This document shows, one piece after another, positions 39,825 through 49,743 of a stretch of DNA of 64,000 bases (positions are counted from its first letter, which is position 1; each line of letters begins with the position of its first letter). The DNA lies in the NCBI GenBank assembly GCA_020248665.1, contig JADCHE010000043.1, forward strand, positions 1 to 64,000. The letters are read 5' to 3'. This stretch comes from Burkholderiales bacterium (GTDB lineage: Bacteria > Pseudomonadota > Gammaproteobacteria > Burkholderiales > Burkholderiaceae_E). The translations under genes were made by a program, and so were the position numbers. Under the pieces are notes generated by a model that saw only the letters and a program-made list of their open reading frames with translations, was not told the origin of the DNA and searched no databases.

Positions 39825-41098
39825 GCGTCCGACGCGCACCGGCCCTCGCGGTCGCCGCCGCCTGCGCGGCGCTCGCGCTCGGCTGCCGCGCGCTGCCGGA
39901 CTCGCCCACCACCGACGCCGGCACCACGCTCGGCCTGTCGGCCGACGAGGTCGCCGCGATCGTCTCGCACGGCCCGTGGCCGCCGGCGTTCGAGCCCGAC
40001 CCCACGAACCGCGCGTCCGGCCGGCCCGCGGCGATCGAGCTCGGTCGGCGACTCTTCGACGATGCACGCGCGTCGCTCGACGGCACGCGCCGGTGCTCGA
40101 CCTGCCATGACCCGGCGCGCGGCTTCGCCGATGGCCTGCCGCGCAGCCCGGGCGTCGACGGCCACCCGCTCGACCGCAACGCCATGGGGCTGCGCGACGC
40201 GCGCCTGGTCAACTGGTTCGGCTGGGACGGTGGCGCCGATTCGCTGTGGGCGTTCGTGCTTCGGCCGCTGCTCGATCCGCGCGAGATCGGCGCGGACGAC
40301 ACCCGCCTCGCGGCGCTGTTCGCCGGCGACCCGGCCCTCGCCTGCCTGCGTGAGGCAGCGTTCGGCGATGCGCCGCCCGACGCCGAGGCGCTGCGCGTGC
40401 AGGTCGCCAAGGCGATCGCGGCGTACGTCGAGACGCTGCAGTCGCCCCGCACCCGCTTCGACGCGCTGCGCGACGCGCTCGCGGCGCCTCCGGGCGACGC
40501 CGCCGCGCTCTCTGCGGCCCGCGCGTACCCTGCCGACGCGCTGCGCGGGCTGCGCCGCTTCGTCGGCGACGGGCGCTGCGCGGCCTGCCACGTCGGCCCG
40601 ACGTTCACCAACGGCGAGTTCCACGACGTCGGACGCCCGTACATGGCCGCCCCCGGCCGGCCCGATCCGGGGCGGCACGGCGGCATCCGCGCGGTGCTCG
40701 CCGACCCGTACAACCGGCTCGGCCGCTGGACCGACGCCACCACGCCGGAGGCGGCGGTGCGGACCCGCCACCTCGCGCCCTCGCACCGCAACTTCGGCGA
40801 GTTCCGCACCCCCGGCCTGCGCGGCCTGTCGGACACCGCGCCCTACGGACACGACGGATCTATGACCACTCTGGACGAAGTGGTTGCCCACTATTCTGAC
40901 CTGGACATCGAGCGCCTGCACGCCGACGGCGAGGCGCTGCTGCGCCCGCTGAAGCTCGACCCCGCGGCCCGCGCCGACCTGGTCGCGTTCCTGCGGACCC
41001 TGTCCGAGCCGGCCGGCCCGCCCGCCCGGGAGCCCGCCCCCTTGAGAACCGTCGCCGCCGCCCCGACCTGCGGACCATCAAGACGGACGCAGCCATGA
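39821..41098 (+). CDS. MauG/di-haem cytochrome c peroxidase-family lipoprotein
   Basis: A 425-residue exported protein starting at GTG in a GTGA overlap. A lipobox (LALGC, C22) suggests membrane attachment. The two haem sites are C92STCH96 and C253AACH257 with the family pattern (DPARGFADG after the first; VGPTFTNGEFHDVG after the second), and the C-terminal FRTPGLRGLSDTAPYGHDGSMTTLDEVVAHY. The family includes H2O2-reducing peroxidases and MauG/MbnH, which oxidise residues in partner proteins. The adjacent YtkA-like and amidohydrolase genes make a dedicated partner plausible. Its last four bases overlap the thioredoxin-TPR gene. Confidence 0.9.
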   Translation: MSVRRAPALAVAAACAALALGCRALPDSPTTDAGTTLGLSADEVAAIVSHGPWPPAFEPDPTNRASGRPAAIELGRRLFDDARASLDGTRRCSTCHDPARGFADGLPRSPGVDGHPLDRNAMGLRDARLVNWFGWDGGADSLWAFVLRPLLDPREIGADDTRLAALFAGDPALACLREAAFGDAPPDAEALRVQVAKAIAAYVETLQSPRTRFDALRDALAAPPGDAAALSAARAYPADALRGLRRFVGDGRCAACHVGPTFTNGEFHDVGRPYMAAPGRPDPGRHGGIRAVLADPYNRLGRWTDATTPEAAVRTRHLAPSHRNFGEFRTPGLRGLSDTAPYGHDGSMTTLDEVVAHYSDLDIERLHADGEALLRPLKLDPAARADLVAFLRTLSEPAGPPAREPAPLRTVAAAPTCGPSRRTQP

Positions 41099-41937
41099 TC
41101 GACGCGAACCCCACCACCTTCCAGGCCGAGGTCATCGAGGCCTCGCACGACCAACCGGTACTGGTCGACTTCTGGGCCCCGTGGTGCGCGCCCTGCGGCG
41201 TGCTCGGACCGATCCTCGAGAAGCTGGAGCGCGAGGGCGGCGTCGCCTTCAAGCTCGTGAAGGTCGACGCCGACGACAGCCCGGCGCTGATGCAGGCCTG
41301 GGGCGTGCGCAGCCTCCCGACGGTCGTCGTCTTCCGCGGCGGCCGCCCGGTCGACCGGTTCGTCGGCGCCCGCCCGGAGGGCGAGGTCCGTGCGTTCGTC
41401 GCCCGCCTCGCGCCACGGCCCGGCGAGGACCTGCTGCAGCAGGCGCGCAACCTGCTGGCGCTCGGCGAATGGACGCGCGCGGCCGAGGTGCTGCGCACCG
41501 TGCTCGCGCTCAACCCGTCGCTCGACGCGGTCCGGGCCACCTATGTCCACGCGCTGCTGAGGCAGGGCGACCCGGCGCTCGCTCGGCACGCGTTCGAGCC
41601 GCTGCGCCCCCGCGCCCGCGCCGACCTGAAGCTCGCGGCGCTCGCGGCGATGATCGACGCCTCCGACGCGACCGCCGGCGTCGACGACGAGGCGCCGCTC
41701 CAGGCCGCGCTCGACGCCGCGCCGGCCGACCCGGCCGCACGGCTGCGACTCGCGCAGTGGCGGATGGCGCGCGGCCGGTGGCAGGACGCGATGGACGCGC
41801 TGCTGGACCTGGTGCGAATCGACCGCGCGTTCGGCGACGACGCGGGCCGTCGCGGCCTGCTCGCGGTCTTCGAGCTGTGCGACGACGCCGCACTGGTGCG
41901 CGACTATCGCCGGCGTCTGTCGGCCGGGCTGCACTGA
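41095..41937 (+). CDS. Thioredoxin-TPR co-chaperone (YbbN/CnoX-like)
   Basis: A 280-residue cytoplasmic protein: thioredoxin domain at residues 1-108 with active site W30CAPC34 and cis-proline SLPT, then TPR-like helices to the end (LLQQARNLLALGEWTRAAEVLRTVLALNP). YbbN/CnoX proteins guard and transfer oxidised clients to chaperones. The E. coli form has lost one cysteine while this one keeps both, so it can also act as an oxidoreductase. It starts in an ATGA overlap with the MauG-like gene, an uncommon neighbour, and its 3' end overlaps the convergent PQ-loop gene by 34 bases. Confidence 0.9.
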   Translation: MIDANPTTFQAEVIEASHDQPVLVDFWAPWCAPCGVLGPILEKLEREGGVAFKLVKVDADDSPALMQAWGVRSLPTVVVFRGGRPVDRFVGARPEGEVRAFVARLAPRPGEDLLQQARNLLALGEWTRAAEVLRTVLALNPSLDAVRATYVHALLRQGDPALARHAFEPLRPRARADLKLAALAAMIDASDATAGVDDEAPLQAALDAAPADPAARLRLAQWRMARGRWQDAMDALLDLVRIDRAFGDDAGRRGLLAVFELCDDAALVRDYRRRLSAGLH

Positions 41938-42257
41938 GGCGCGAAGCCAGAGGTCTGCAGGCGGGCCGCTTGCTCGCGGCGCCAGCTGCGCCGCTTCCAT
42001 GCGGTCAGCGCGCACACGCCGACGCAGCACCCGGTGTTGACGCCGTTGACCAGCGCCAGCCAGTCGTCGCCCAGGTTGACCCACGCGTATGCGGTGGTCG
42101 ACGCGTTCGCCCCGATCCAGGTCCCCCAGGTCGCGTACGAGATCGCGGTCGCACCGTGGTCGTCGCGCGCGATGCGCCACAGCTGCGGCAGGTACGACCC
42201 CAGTCGCAGCAGGTTGAAGAACGAGAACGCGGCGAGCGTCGCGTCGGGCAGCGTCAT
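41904..42257 (-). CDS. Small PQ-loop (SemiSWEET-like) membrane protein
   Basis: A 117-residue protein with three hydrophobic helices and a single PQ-loop motif: FFNLLRLGSYLPQLWRIARDDHGATAISYATW. Half-transporters of this kind (SemiSWEETs) dimerise to carry small sugars or other solutes; this one has an extended charged C-terminus. Start ATG 42257 is preferred to an upstream one at 42296 because the PQ-loop helix begins close behind it. The 3' end overlaps the thioredoxin-TPR gene on the other strand. Confidence 0.68.
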   Translation of the reverse strand: MTLPDATLAAFSFFNLLRLGSYLPQLWRIARDDHGATAISYATWGTWIGANASTTAYAWVNLGDDWLALVNGVNTGCCVGVCALTAWKRRSWRREQAARLQTSGFAPQCSPADRRRR

Positions 42258-42344
42258 GGCCGGGCGGATTCTCCGTACGCCCGCGGCGGGTACCATCCCG
42301 CATCGGCGGTAGGCACACCGCCCGCGCCGGCCTGGGATCGCCCG

Positions 42345-42713
42345 ATGCAGTCACCCGCCCTGCGCCGCGTCGACGCGGCCGCCGAATACGACACCGCCGA
42401 GCGCTGCGCGATCCTCGAGCTGTCGAACGTCGCCGCCGATCCCGAGGTGTCGATCGCGCGCGCTCGCGTCGCGCCCGGCGTCGTCACCGCGTGGCACCGG
42501 CTGCGCGGCACCGCCGAGCGCTACCTGATCCTCGAGGGCCGCGGCCGCGTCGAGGTCGGCGGACTCGCGCCCGCCGAGGTCGGACCGGGCGACGTGGTCG
42601 CGATCCCGCCGATGTGTGCCCAGCGCATCGCCAACGTCGGTGACGGCGACCTGGTGTTCCTCGCGATCTGCACGCCGCGCTTCGTGCCCGATTGCTACGA
42701 GGCGCTCGAGTAG
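42345..42713 (+). CDS. Cupin-domain protein
   Basis: A 122-residue single-domain cupin. Metal-site motifs are VVTAWHRLRGTAERYLILEGRGRVEVGG (first cupin motif, with H and E) and GDVVAIPPMCAQRIANVGDGDL (second motif, where glutamine replaces the usual histidine). Small cupins serve as isomerases, dioxygenases or sensors. It stands alone between the PQ-loop gene and the arfB gene. No function can be assigned. Confidence 0.75.
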   Translation: MQSPALRRVDAAAEYDTAERCAILELSNVAADPEVSIARARVAPGVVTAWHRLRGTAERYLILEGRGRVEVGGLAPAEVGPGDVVAIPPMCAQRIANVGDGDLVFLAICTPRFVPDCYEALE

Positions 42714-42754
42714 CGCCGCTCGGGACCGCCGCGCATGCGCGGCGAAACACCGGA

Positions 42755-43165
42755 TCAGCTCTCGACGCCGCCGGCGCGCCCGCGCAGCGCCTTCACGCGG
42801 CCCCGCTGGGCCTTCTCGTCGAGCCGCCGCCGCTTCGAGGCGAGCGTGGGCTTCGTCGGCCGGCGCTCGATCGGCACCTCGGCCGCCGCGTCGACGATCA
42901 CCTGCAGCCGCGCGATCGCGTCCTCGCGGTTCTTCTCGAGGCTGCGGAAGCGCTGCGCCTTGACGACGACCACGCCTTCGTCGCTGATCCGCGCGTCGCG
43001 CCGCTCGAGCAGCCGCGCCTTCACGTCCTCGGGCAGCGACGAGGCTCGCACGTCGAAGCGCAGGTGGATCGCGTTCGAGACCTTGTTGACGTTCTGCCCG
43101 CCCGCGCCCTGCGCGCGGATCGCGGTCAGCTCGATCTCGGCCTCGCGGACCGTGGCGCGACTCAT
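42755..43165 (-). CDS. arfB: Alternative ribosome-rescue factor ArfB (YaeJ)
   Basis: A 136-residue peptidyl-tRNA hydrolase of the ArfB/ICT1 type, which releases nascent chains from ribosomes stalled without a stop codon. The catalytic GGQ motif is at residues 22-24 (RAQGAGGQNVNKVSNAIHLRF), and the C-terminal basic tail (RPTKPTLASKRRRLDEKAQRGRVKALRGR) is the part that enters the mRNA channel. Length is normal. ATG 43165 overlaps the stop of the EcsC-like gene as ATGA. Confidence 0.93.
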   Translation of the reverse strand: MSRATVREAEIELTAIRAQGAGGQNVNKVSNAIHLRFDVRASSLPEDVKARLLERRDARISDEGVVVVKAQRFRSLEKNREDAIARLQVIVDAAAEVPIERRPTKPTLASKRRRLDEKAQRGRVKALRGRAGGVES

Positions 43166-43839
43166 GGGACGGGCCGCCCGGACGCGGCGCGCAGCCGCCT
43201 CCCGCGGTCGGTCTCCTCGACCTGCGGCGCGGGACTCGCGCCGGGCTCGGGATCGAGCACGATCTCGCGCGAGAAGAGGTCGTCGGCGATCCGCGCGACG
43301 CGCTCGGTGTCCCACCAGGCGTAGGCCGCGACCGCGGCCGCGCCGAGGCCGGGCACCCAGCGGCTCGCCGCCTTCGCGACCATCTGGTGGCTGATCTGCA
43401 TGCCGAGCCGCGTCGCGATCGATTGCAGCGCCGAGACCGTCAGGCGGTGGACGATCGCGCGCTGGCCGCCGCGCACGACGACGTCGCGCAGCACGTGCGA
43501 GGCCGTGTGGCGGAACAGGCACCAGAGCATCTGCTCGCGCGTGAGCGACCCGCTGCGACCGCGCGCGCCGGCGATGTCGGCGACCAGCTGCGCCTGGATC
43601 CGCCAGATCGCGATCAGGTCGGGCACGAGCGTCAACACGCCGAGCGGACCGGGAGGCAGCGCGAGCCCGCCCGAGATCGCCGCCGCGCGGCGGGCGGCGG
43701 CGCGCGCCAGCTCGCGCACGCGGGCGTCGGGGTCGGCGACCGGCGTTTCGCGCGTCTCGGGCACGCGCGAGACGACCGCGACGATCGCGTCGCCGACGGC
43801 CGTGCCCGCGCCACCCGCCATGTCCTCAGGCGCGGCCAT
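43162..43839 (-). CDS. EcsC-family protein
   Basis: A 225-residue protein resembling EcsC-family members: the early SGGLALPPGPLGVLTLVPDLIAIWRIQAQLVADIAG and late VPGLGAAAVAAYAWWDTERVARIADDLF segments are typical of the hydrophobic, glycine-rich EcsC domain. In Bacillus EcsC accompanies an ABC transporter; proteobacterial copies have no known role. ATG 43839 is used; ATG 43821 has a better GAGGA site. It is translationally coupled to arfB, an unusual neighbour. Confidence 0.78.
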   Translation of the reverse strand: MAAPEDMAGGAGTAVGDAIVAVVSRVPETRETPVADPDARVRELARAAARRAAAISGGLALPPGPLGVLTLVPDLIAIWRIQAQLVADIAGARGRSGSLTREQMLWCLFRHTASHVLRDVVVRGGQRAIVHRLTVSALQSIATRLGMQISHQMVAKAASRWVPGLGAAAVAAYAWWDTERVARIADDLFSREIVLDPEPGASPAPQVEETDRGRRLRAASGRPVP

Positions 43840-44000
43840 CGGCGAAGGGCGCGAGCAGGCCCGCGCGCTGACGGTGCATCGGCGTCATTTCACCCGCATC
43901 ATAGAGAACTCGCGGGCCGTAAGGCGTCCGTCAGCCGGATGCGGCATGCTCGCGCTCGAACCGAAGCACCCCGTCACAGGCCGAATCAGGGAGAGCCGAC

Positions 44001-45182
<1,182 letters not shown>

Positions 45183-45262
45183 CCGGCCCCCGCGGTCCGG
45201 CGGGCTGGCCCGGCGCGGTCCCGCGGTGCGATGATCGGCGCCCCGCCCCGGTCCGCTCGGTC

Positions 45263-45850
45263 ATGTCCGATACGCCCGCCTCCGCCCCGCCCCCGCCCGA
45301 TCGCCACCGCGCCTGGGTCGCCGACGCGATCGCCGCGCTCCGCGCCGAGCTCTCGCGCTCGGCCGACACCCACCTGCCGAAGCTGCCGCTGCCGGCGAGC
45401 CCGGCGTCGACCTGTACCTGAAGGACGAGTCGACGCATCCCACCGGCAGCCTCAGGCACCGGCTCGCGCGCTCGCCGTTCCTCGACGGCCTGGTCAACGG
45501 CACGCTGCGCGAGGGCACGCCGGTGATCGAGGCCTCGTCGGGCAGCACCGCGATGCCGGAGGCCTGCTTCGCGCGGCTGCTCGGCCTGCCCTTCGTCGCG
45601 GTGGTGCCGCCGACCACCGCGTCGCGCAAGCTCGAGCAGATCGTGCTGCTGGGCGGCGAATGCGTGCGCGTGCCGGCCTGGGTCGTCGTGGGCGCGGGCA
45701 CCGGCGGCACCTCGGCCACGCTCGGGCGCTGGGTCCGCTACCGGCCGAGCTACGCGGCCACGCGGATCGCGGTGGCCGATCCGGAGTTCTCGGTGTTCCA
45801 CGCGTACCACCGCGACGGCGACGCGTCGATCACCAGCCCGCGCCGCCGCG
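45263..45850 (+). pseudogene. Broken PLP-dependent cysteine synthase-like gene
   Basis: The first frame (ATG 45263 to stop 45421) reads HRAWVADAIAALRAELSRSADTHLPKLPLPA, then shifts; from about 45398 the next frame continues DLYLKDESTHPTGSLRHRL, EASSGSTAMPEACFARLLGLPFVAVVPPTT and GGECVRVPAWVVVGAGTGGTSATLGRWVRYR. About 60 family residues are missing between GGECV and PAWVVV, and the C-terminal third is lost after DASITS. The PLP lysine expected in GSLKHRL is arginine. So the gene has a frameshift, an internal deletion, a truncation and a dead active site. Confidence 0.8.
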
Positions 45851-45858
45851 CGGCCGGC

Positions 45859-46545
45859 TCACACGAACGGCGGCTCGATGCCTTCGTCGGCGAGCACTCG
45901 CCGCATCGCGGGACGATCGAGCATCCGCCCGAGGTAAGCGCCGAGCGCGGGCCGGGCGCGCGCCGGATGCGCGAAGCCGCGTGTCCAGCGGCACAGCGTG
46001 AACGCGTACGGATCCACGATCGAGAACGCCTCGCCGAGCATCCACGGCGCACGGTGCGCCGCCAGGTGCGCGTCGAGTTGGTCGAGCATCGGGCCCACCT
46101 TCGCCTCGGCGTGCCGGCGCACCTGGTCGACGCCGGACGCGTTGCCCGAGTCGACCCAGCGATCCGGGTAGAAGTACGCGAGCAGCGTCGGCTGCAGGGT
46201 GGCCGACAGCCAGGCCACCCACTTGTAGGCGTGCGCGCGTGCGGCGGTGCCGACCGCCGGCGCGAGGCCGACCTCGGGGAACGCGTCGGCGAGGTGCCAG
46301 ACGATCGCCGCGGTCTCGTAGAGCACGATCTCCTCGGGGCCGCGCGCGTCGATCAGCACCGGGATCAGGCCGTTGGGGTTCAGCTTCAGGTAGTCCGGCG
46401 CCTTGTGCGCGTCGCGGTCGCGGTCGACGTGCACCCAGTCGAAGGGCACGCCGAGTTCGCGCAGCACGAGATGGGGGATCATCGCCGCGGTGGCGGGATG
46501 GCCGAACAGGCGCAGCCCGCCGTGCGCGTCGCGCGGGCCGCTCAT
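45859..46545 (-). CDS. Glutathione S-transferase-family protein
   Basis: A 228-residue two-domain GST. The thioredoxin-like half shows GLRLFGHPATAAMIPHLVLRELGVPFDWVHVD, the cis-proline LIPVLI and the ETAAIVWHLAD glutathione-binding segment; the C-terminal helical half follows. It starts in an ATGA overlap with the esterase gene. GSTs of this kind conjugate or dehalogenate xenobiotics or isomerise metabolites. With an alcohol dehydrogenase and esterase in the same run, it may be part of a degradation set, but the substrate is unknown. Confidence 0.87.
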   Translation of the reverse strand: MSGPRDAHGGLRLFGHPATAAMIPHLVLRELGVPFDWVHVDRDRDAHKAPDYLKLNPNGLIPVLIDARGPEEIVLYETAAIVWHLADAFPEVGLAPAVGTAARAHAYKWVAWLSATLQPTLLAYFYPDRWVDSGNASGVDQVRRHAEAKVGPMLDQLDAHLAAHRAPWMLGEAFSIVDPYAFTLCRWTRGFAHPARARPALGAYLGRMLDRPAMRRVLADEGIEPPFV

Positions 46546-47495
46546 CGCGTCCGCGCCCGGATCCAGTCGCAGGCGCGGTCCACCGCGCGGTCCGCGCCGT
46601 CGAGCACGCCGCCCCAGTTGAAGAAGCCGTGGTGCATGCCGGCGCAGCGCTCCGCCTCGACCGGCACGCCGGCCTCGCGCAGCCGCGCGGCGAAGGCCTC
46701 GCCCTCGTCGCGCAGCACGTCGTACTCGGCGGTGAGCACGAGCGCCGGCGGCAGGCCGCGCAGGTCGGGCGCGCGCAGCGGCACGGCCTGCGGCGACAGG
46801 CGGGCCGCCGCGTCCGCGTCGAGCGGGCCGCCGAGGTAGTGGTCCCAGAACCAGCCCATCACCGCGCTCGTGAGGCCGTAGCCTTCGGCGCATTGCGCGT
46901 AGGAGGCGAAGCCCGCGGTGTGATGGTCGGTCACCGGATAGATCAGCAGCTGGCCGGCCGCCTTCGGGCCGCCCTCGTCGCGCAGGCGCAGCCCGACCGC
47001 GGCTGCGAGGTTGCCGCCCGCGCTGTCGCCGGCGAGCACGACCCGCGCCGGATCGGCGCCCAGCGCGGCCGCGTTCGCGAACGCCCAGCGGGTGGCCGCC
47101 GCGCAGTCGTCGGGCGCCGCGGGGAAGCGGTGCTCGGGCGCGAGGCGGTAGTCCACCGAGACGACGACCGCGTCGCTGCCCAGCGCGAGTCGGCGGCAGA
47201 CCGCGTCGTGGGTGTCGAGGTCGCAGACCACCCAGCCGCCGCCGTGGTAGTAGACGACCAGCGGGCGCGGACCGGTCGCGGCCGCGTCGGGCACGTAGAC
47301 CCGGATGGGGATCGGGCCGGCGGGCCCGTCGACGGACCGGTCCTCGGTGCGGACCGGCGCGGCGGGCTTCGGGATCAGCTTCGCCGAGGACTCGGCGTAG
47401 GCGCGGCGGCCGACGTCGACCGGCAGCGTGTTCAGCGCGGGGCGGCCGACGACCAGCTGGTCGAGCAGCGCGCGGACCTGGGGATCGAGCGGCAT
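46542..47495 (-). CDS. Alpha/beta-hydrolase esterase (hormone-sensitive lipase family)
   Basis: A 317-residue carboxylesterase of family IV. Oxyanion motif H84GGGW, nucleophile S158 in AGDSAGGNL, the aspartate in EYDVLRDEG and histidine in GMHHGFFNW make up the expected site. It is cytoplasmic, with no signal peptide. It follows the Bug-type gene by seven bases and is coupled to the GST gene by a four-base overlap. Such enzymes cut short-chain acyl esters and lactones. Confidence 0.9.
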   Translation of the reverse strand: MPLDPQVRALLDQLVVGRPALNTLPVDVGRRAYAESSAKLIPKPAAPVRTEDRSVDGPAGPIPIRVYVPDAAATGPRPLVVYYHGGGWVVCDLDTHDAVCRRLALGSDAVVVSVDYRLAPEHRFPAAPDDCAAATRWAFANAAALGADPARVVLAGDSAGGNLAAAVGLRLRDEGGPKAAGQLLIYPVTDHHTAGFASYAQCAEGYGLTSAVMGWFWDHYLGGPLDADAAARLSPQAVPLRAPDLRGLPPALVLTAEYDVLRDEGEAFAARLREAGVPVEAERCAGMHHGFFNWGGVLDGADRAVDRACDWIRARTR

Positions 47496-47502
47496 CGCGG
47501 GG

Positions 47503-48558
47503 TCACTCCACCTTTCCGATGCGTCGGACCACCTCCGACAGCACCTCGTTCTCGTGATCGTAGAAGCGCGCGAACTCCGGCGCGTCCAGGTACTGCAGCG
47601 GCGTGCCCAGGGTCTCGAAGCGCTGCTGCAGCTGCGCGTCCGACAGGATCGCCTTCGAAGCCGAACGCAGCCGCGCCACGACCGGCTCGGGCGTGCCGGC
47701 CGGCACGAAGAGCCCGGCCCACTGCGTGAACTCCACGTCCAGGCCGAGTTCCTTCAGCGTCGGCACTTCGGGCAGCGCCGCGAGCCGCGAGCCGCCCCAG
47801 GAACCCAGCACGCGGACCTTGCCGGCCTTCAGGTGCTGGACGATCGACGAGGGCCCGGTGGCCAGCGCGTCCACCTGACCGCCGAGCAGGCCCACCACCG
47901 CCGGCCCGGCGCCGGTGTAGGGCACGTGCAGCAGCTTCACGCCGGCGCGACCCGCCAGCATCTCCATCGGCACGTGCATCGTGCCGTAGTTGCCCGAGGA
48001 GCCGTACGGGATCTGCCCGGGGCGCTTCCTCGCGTCGGCGACGAAGTCGGCCAGCGTCTTCCACGGCGCGTCGGCGCGGACCGCGAGCACCACCGGGTCC
48101 GCGGTGAAACGCGCCACCGGTACGAGATCGCGGAACCCGTACATCGCCGGCCGGCCGAGCACGCGGTCGGCCTCGGGCAGGATCGAGATCGACGACAGCG
48201 CCACCAGCAGCGTATGGCCGTCGGGCTTCGAGCGCGCCACCTGCTGCATGCCGAGGCCGCCGCCCGCGCCCGCCTTGTTCTCGACCACCACAGGCTGGCC
48301 GAGCTGCCTCTCGAGCGCGGCCGCGACCGGGCGGCCCACCAGGTCGGCGACGCCGCCCGGCGGGAAGGGCACGACCATCGTGACCGGACGCGACGGGTAC
48401 GCCGCGTCCTGCCCGCGCGCGACGCCCGGCATCACGCCGGCAAGCGCGGCTCCGGCCGCGGCGACCACCACGCGCCGCCGCGCGGTCGAGGCCGCTCCGG
48501 CCCCGCGCGGCTCGCGCGTCGCCGCGTTCGCACGGCACCGCGAGGACCGGGCGCTCAT
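47503..48558 (-). CDS. Bug-family tripartite tricarboxylate transporter substrate-binding protein
   Basis: A 351-residue Bug protein with a twin-arginine-like leader (STARRRVVVAAAGAALAGVMPGVARGQ), then YPSRPVTMVVPFPPGGVADLVG and VVVENKAGAGGGLGM. It binds a carboxylated ligand in the periplasm. ATG 48558 was chosen because the leader starts there; the frame stays open upstream into the alcohol dehydrogenase gene. It lies 11 bases behind that gene and 7 before the esterase, so the run ADH-Bug-esterase-GST is probably one operon. No TctA or TctB is nearby. Confidence 0.9.
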   Translation of the reverse strand: MSARSSRCRANAATREPRGAGAASTARRRVVVAAAGAALAGVMPGVARGQDAAYPSRPVTMVVPFPPGGVADLVGRPVAAALERQLGQPVVVENKAGAGGGLGMQQVARSKPDGHTLLVALSSISILPEADRVLGRPAMYGFRDLVPVARFTADPVVLAVRADAPWKTLADFVADARKRPGQIPYGSSGNYGTMHVPMEMLAGRAGVKLLHVPYTGAGPAVVGLLGGQVDALATGPSSIVQHLKAGKVRVLGSWGGSRLAALPEVPTLKELGLDVEFTQWAGLFVPAGTPEPVVARLRSASKAILSDAQLQQRFETLGTPLQYLDAPEFARFYDHENEVLSEVVRRIGKVE

Positions 48559-48569
48559 TCGCGCCGCCC

Positions 48570-49640
48570 TCAGGGCTGCAGCACCACGCGGCCGACGACG
48601 CGTCCGGCCGCGAGGTCCTCCAGCGACGCGTTGACCTGGTCCAGCGGCCGCAGCGTCAGCGGGATCTGCGGCAGCTCCACGCGCTGCGCGAGCGCCATGA
48701 GCTCGCGCAGCTCGTTCAGCCCCGCGACGTACGAGCCCTGAACCGCCATCGACTTCAGCGGGAACATCGGCACGGGCGTGCGGAACTCGCCGCCGAACAG
48801 ACCGACGATCACCACCGTGCCGCCGCGCCGCACGATCGCCACGCCCATCGCCGAACTCGACTCGCCGCCGACGAAGTCGACGACGCCGAGCACGTTGTTG
48901 CCGGTCGTCTTCAGGATCGTGCGGGTCGCGTCGGCCGAGGCCGGATCGACGACGAGCGCGGCGCCGTAGCGCTGCGCGGTCTCCCGCTTCGCGGGGTCGG
49001 GGTCGACCGCGACCACCTTCGCCTTCGACAGCGCCGACAGCAGCGCGACCGCGGTCATGCCGACGCCCCCGCAGCCGATCACCGCGATCCAGTCGTCCGA
49101 GCCGGCCTCGGGCAGCTTGCGGATCGCGCCGTACGCGGTGATGCCGGCGCAGGCGAAGGTCGCCGCGCGCGCCGGATCGAGCGTGCCGACCGGCACGAGG
49201 TAGCGCTCGTGCGGCACGCGGACCAGGTCGGAGTAACCGCCGGGCAGCTGAATGCCCAGGTTGCGCGCACCCCGGTTGCACAGGTGGTCGTTGCCCGACA
49301 GGCAGGTCGGGCACTCGCCGCAGCCCAGCCACGGGTAGACGACCACGCGGTCGCCGAGCTTCACGTCGGTCACGTCGGGGCCGACCTCGACGACCTCGCC
49401 GCCGATCTCGTGGCCCATCGTCACCGGCAGCTTCGTGCCGGCGCGCTCGAGCGACGACAGCTTGCCGCCGCCCATGTCGAATCCGCCCTGCTGGATGTGC
49501 AGGTCGGAGTGGCAGATGCCGCAGTGCGTGACCCGCACCGTGACCTCGCGGCCGGCGGGCGCCTCGAGGCGCTCCTCGATCCGCTCGAGGGCGGCGCCCC
49601 ACTTCGGGAACGCCCAGCGGTGCGCGCAGCGATAGTCCAT
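48570..49640 (-). CDS. Zinc-dependent alcohol dehydrogenase
   Basis: A 356-residue medium-chain dehydrogenase. The catalytic zinc ligands are C40 (THCGICHSD) and H77 with E78 (GHEIGG), structural zinc cysteines C107, C110, C113 and C121 (GCGECPTCLSGNDHLC), and NAD-binding GCGGVGM. An atypical feature is the KWGAALERIEERLEAPAG start and a glycine-rich insert FDMGGGKLSSLERAG. First gene of a likely four-gene run. Substrate is a primary or secondary alcohol; not further defined. Confidence 0.92.
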   Translation of the reverse strand: MDYRCAHRWAFPKWGAALERIEERLEAPAGREVTVRVTHCGICHSDLHIQQGGFDMGGGKLSSLERAGTKLPVTMGHEIGGEVVEVGPDVTDVKLGDRVVVYPWLGCGECPTCLSGNDHLCNRGARNLGIQLPGGYSDLVRVPHERYLVPVGTLDPARAATFACAGITAYGAIRKLPEAGSDDWIAVIGCGGVGMTAVALLSALSKAKVVAVDPDPAKRETAQRYGAALVVDPASADATRTILKTTGNNVLGVVDFVGGESSSAMGVAIVRRGGTVVIVGLFGGEFRTPVPMFPLKSMAVQGSYVAGLNELRELMALAQRVELPQIPLTLRPLDQVNASLEDLAAGRVVGRVVLQP

Positions 49641-49743
49641 CGGCGTGTCTCCCTGTCTCGATGTCGACGAGCTGGCATCATGCACCGGGCGCCGCCGGTT
49701 GGCGACCGCGGCGCCCGCCTCGCGGAACCGCGGCCCGGCGGGC

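Noticed and set aside
36829-40836. A minus-strand frame extending glutathione reductase upstream by about 885 codons.
   Set aside because: Family homology begins at ATG 38181; the extension is opposite the amidohydrolase and MauG-like genes.
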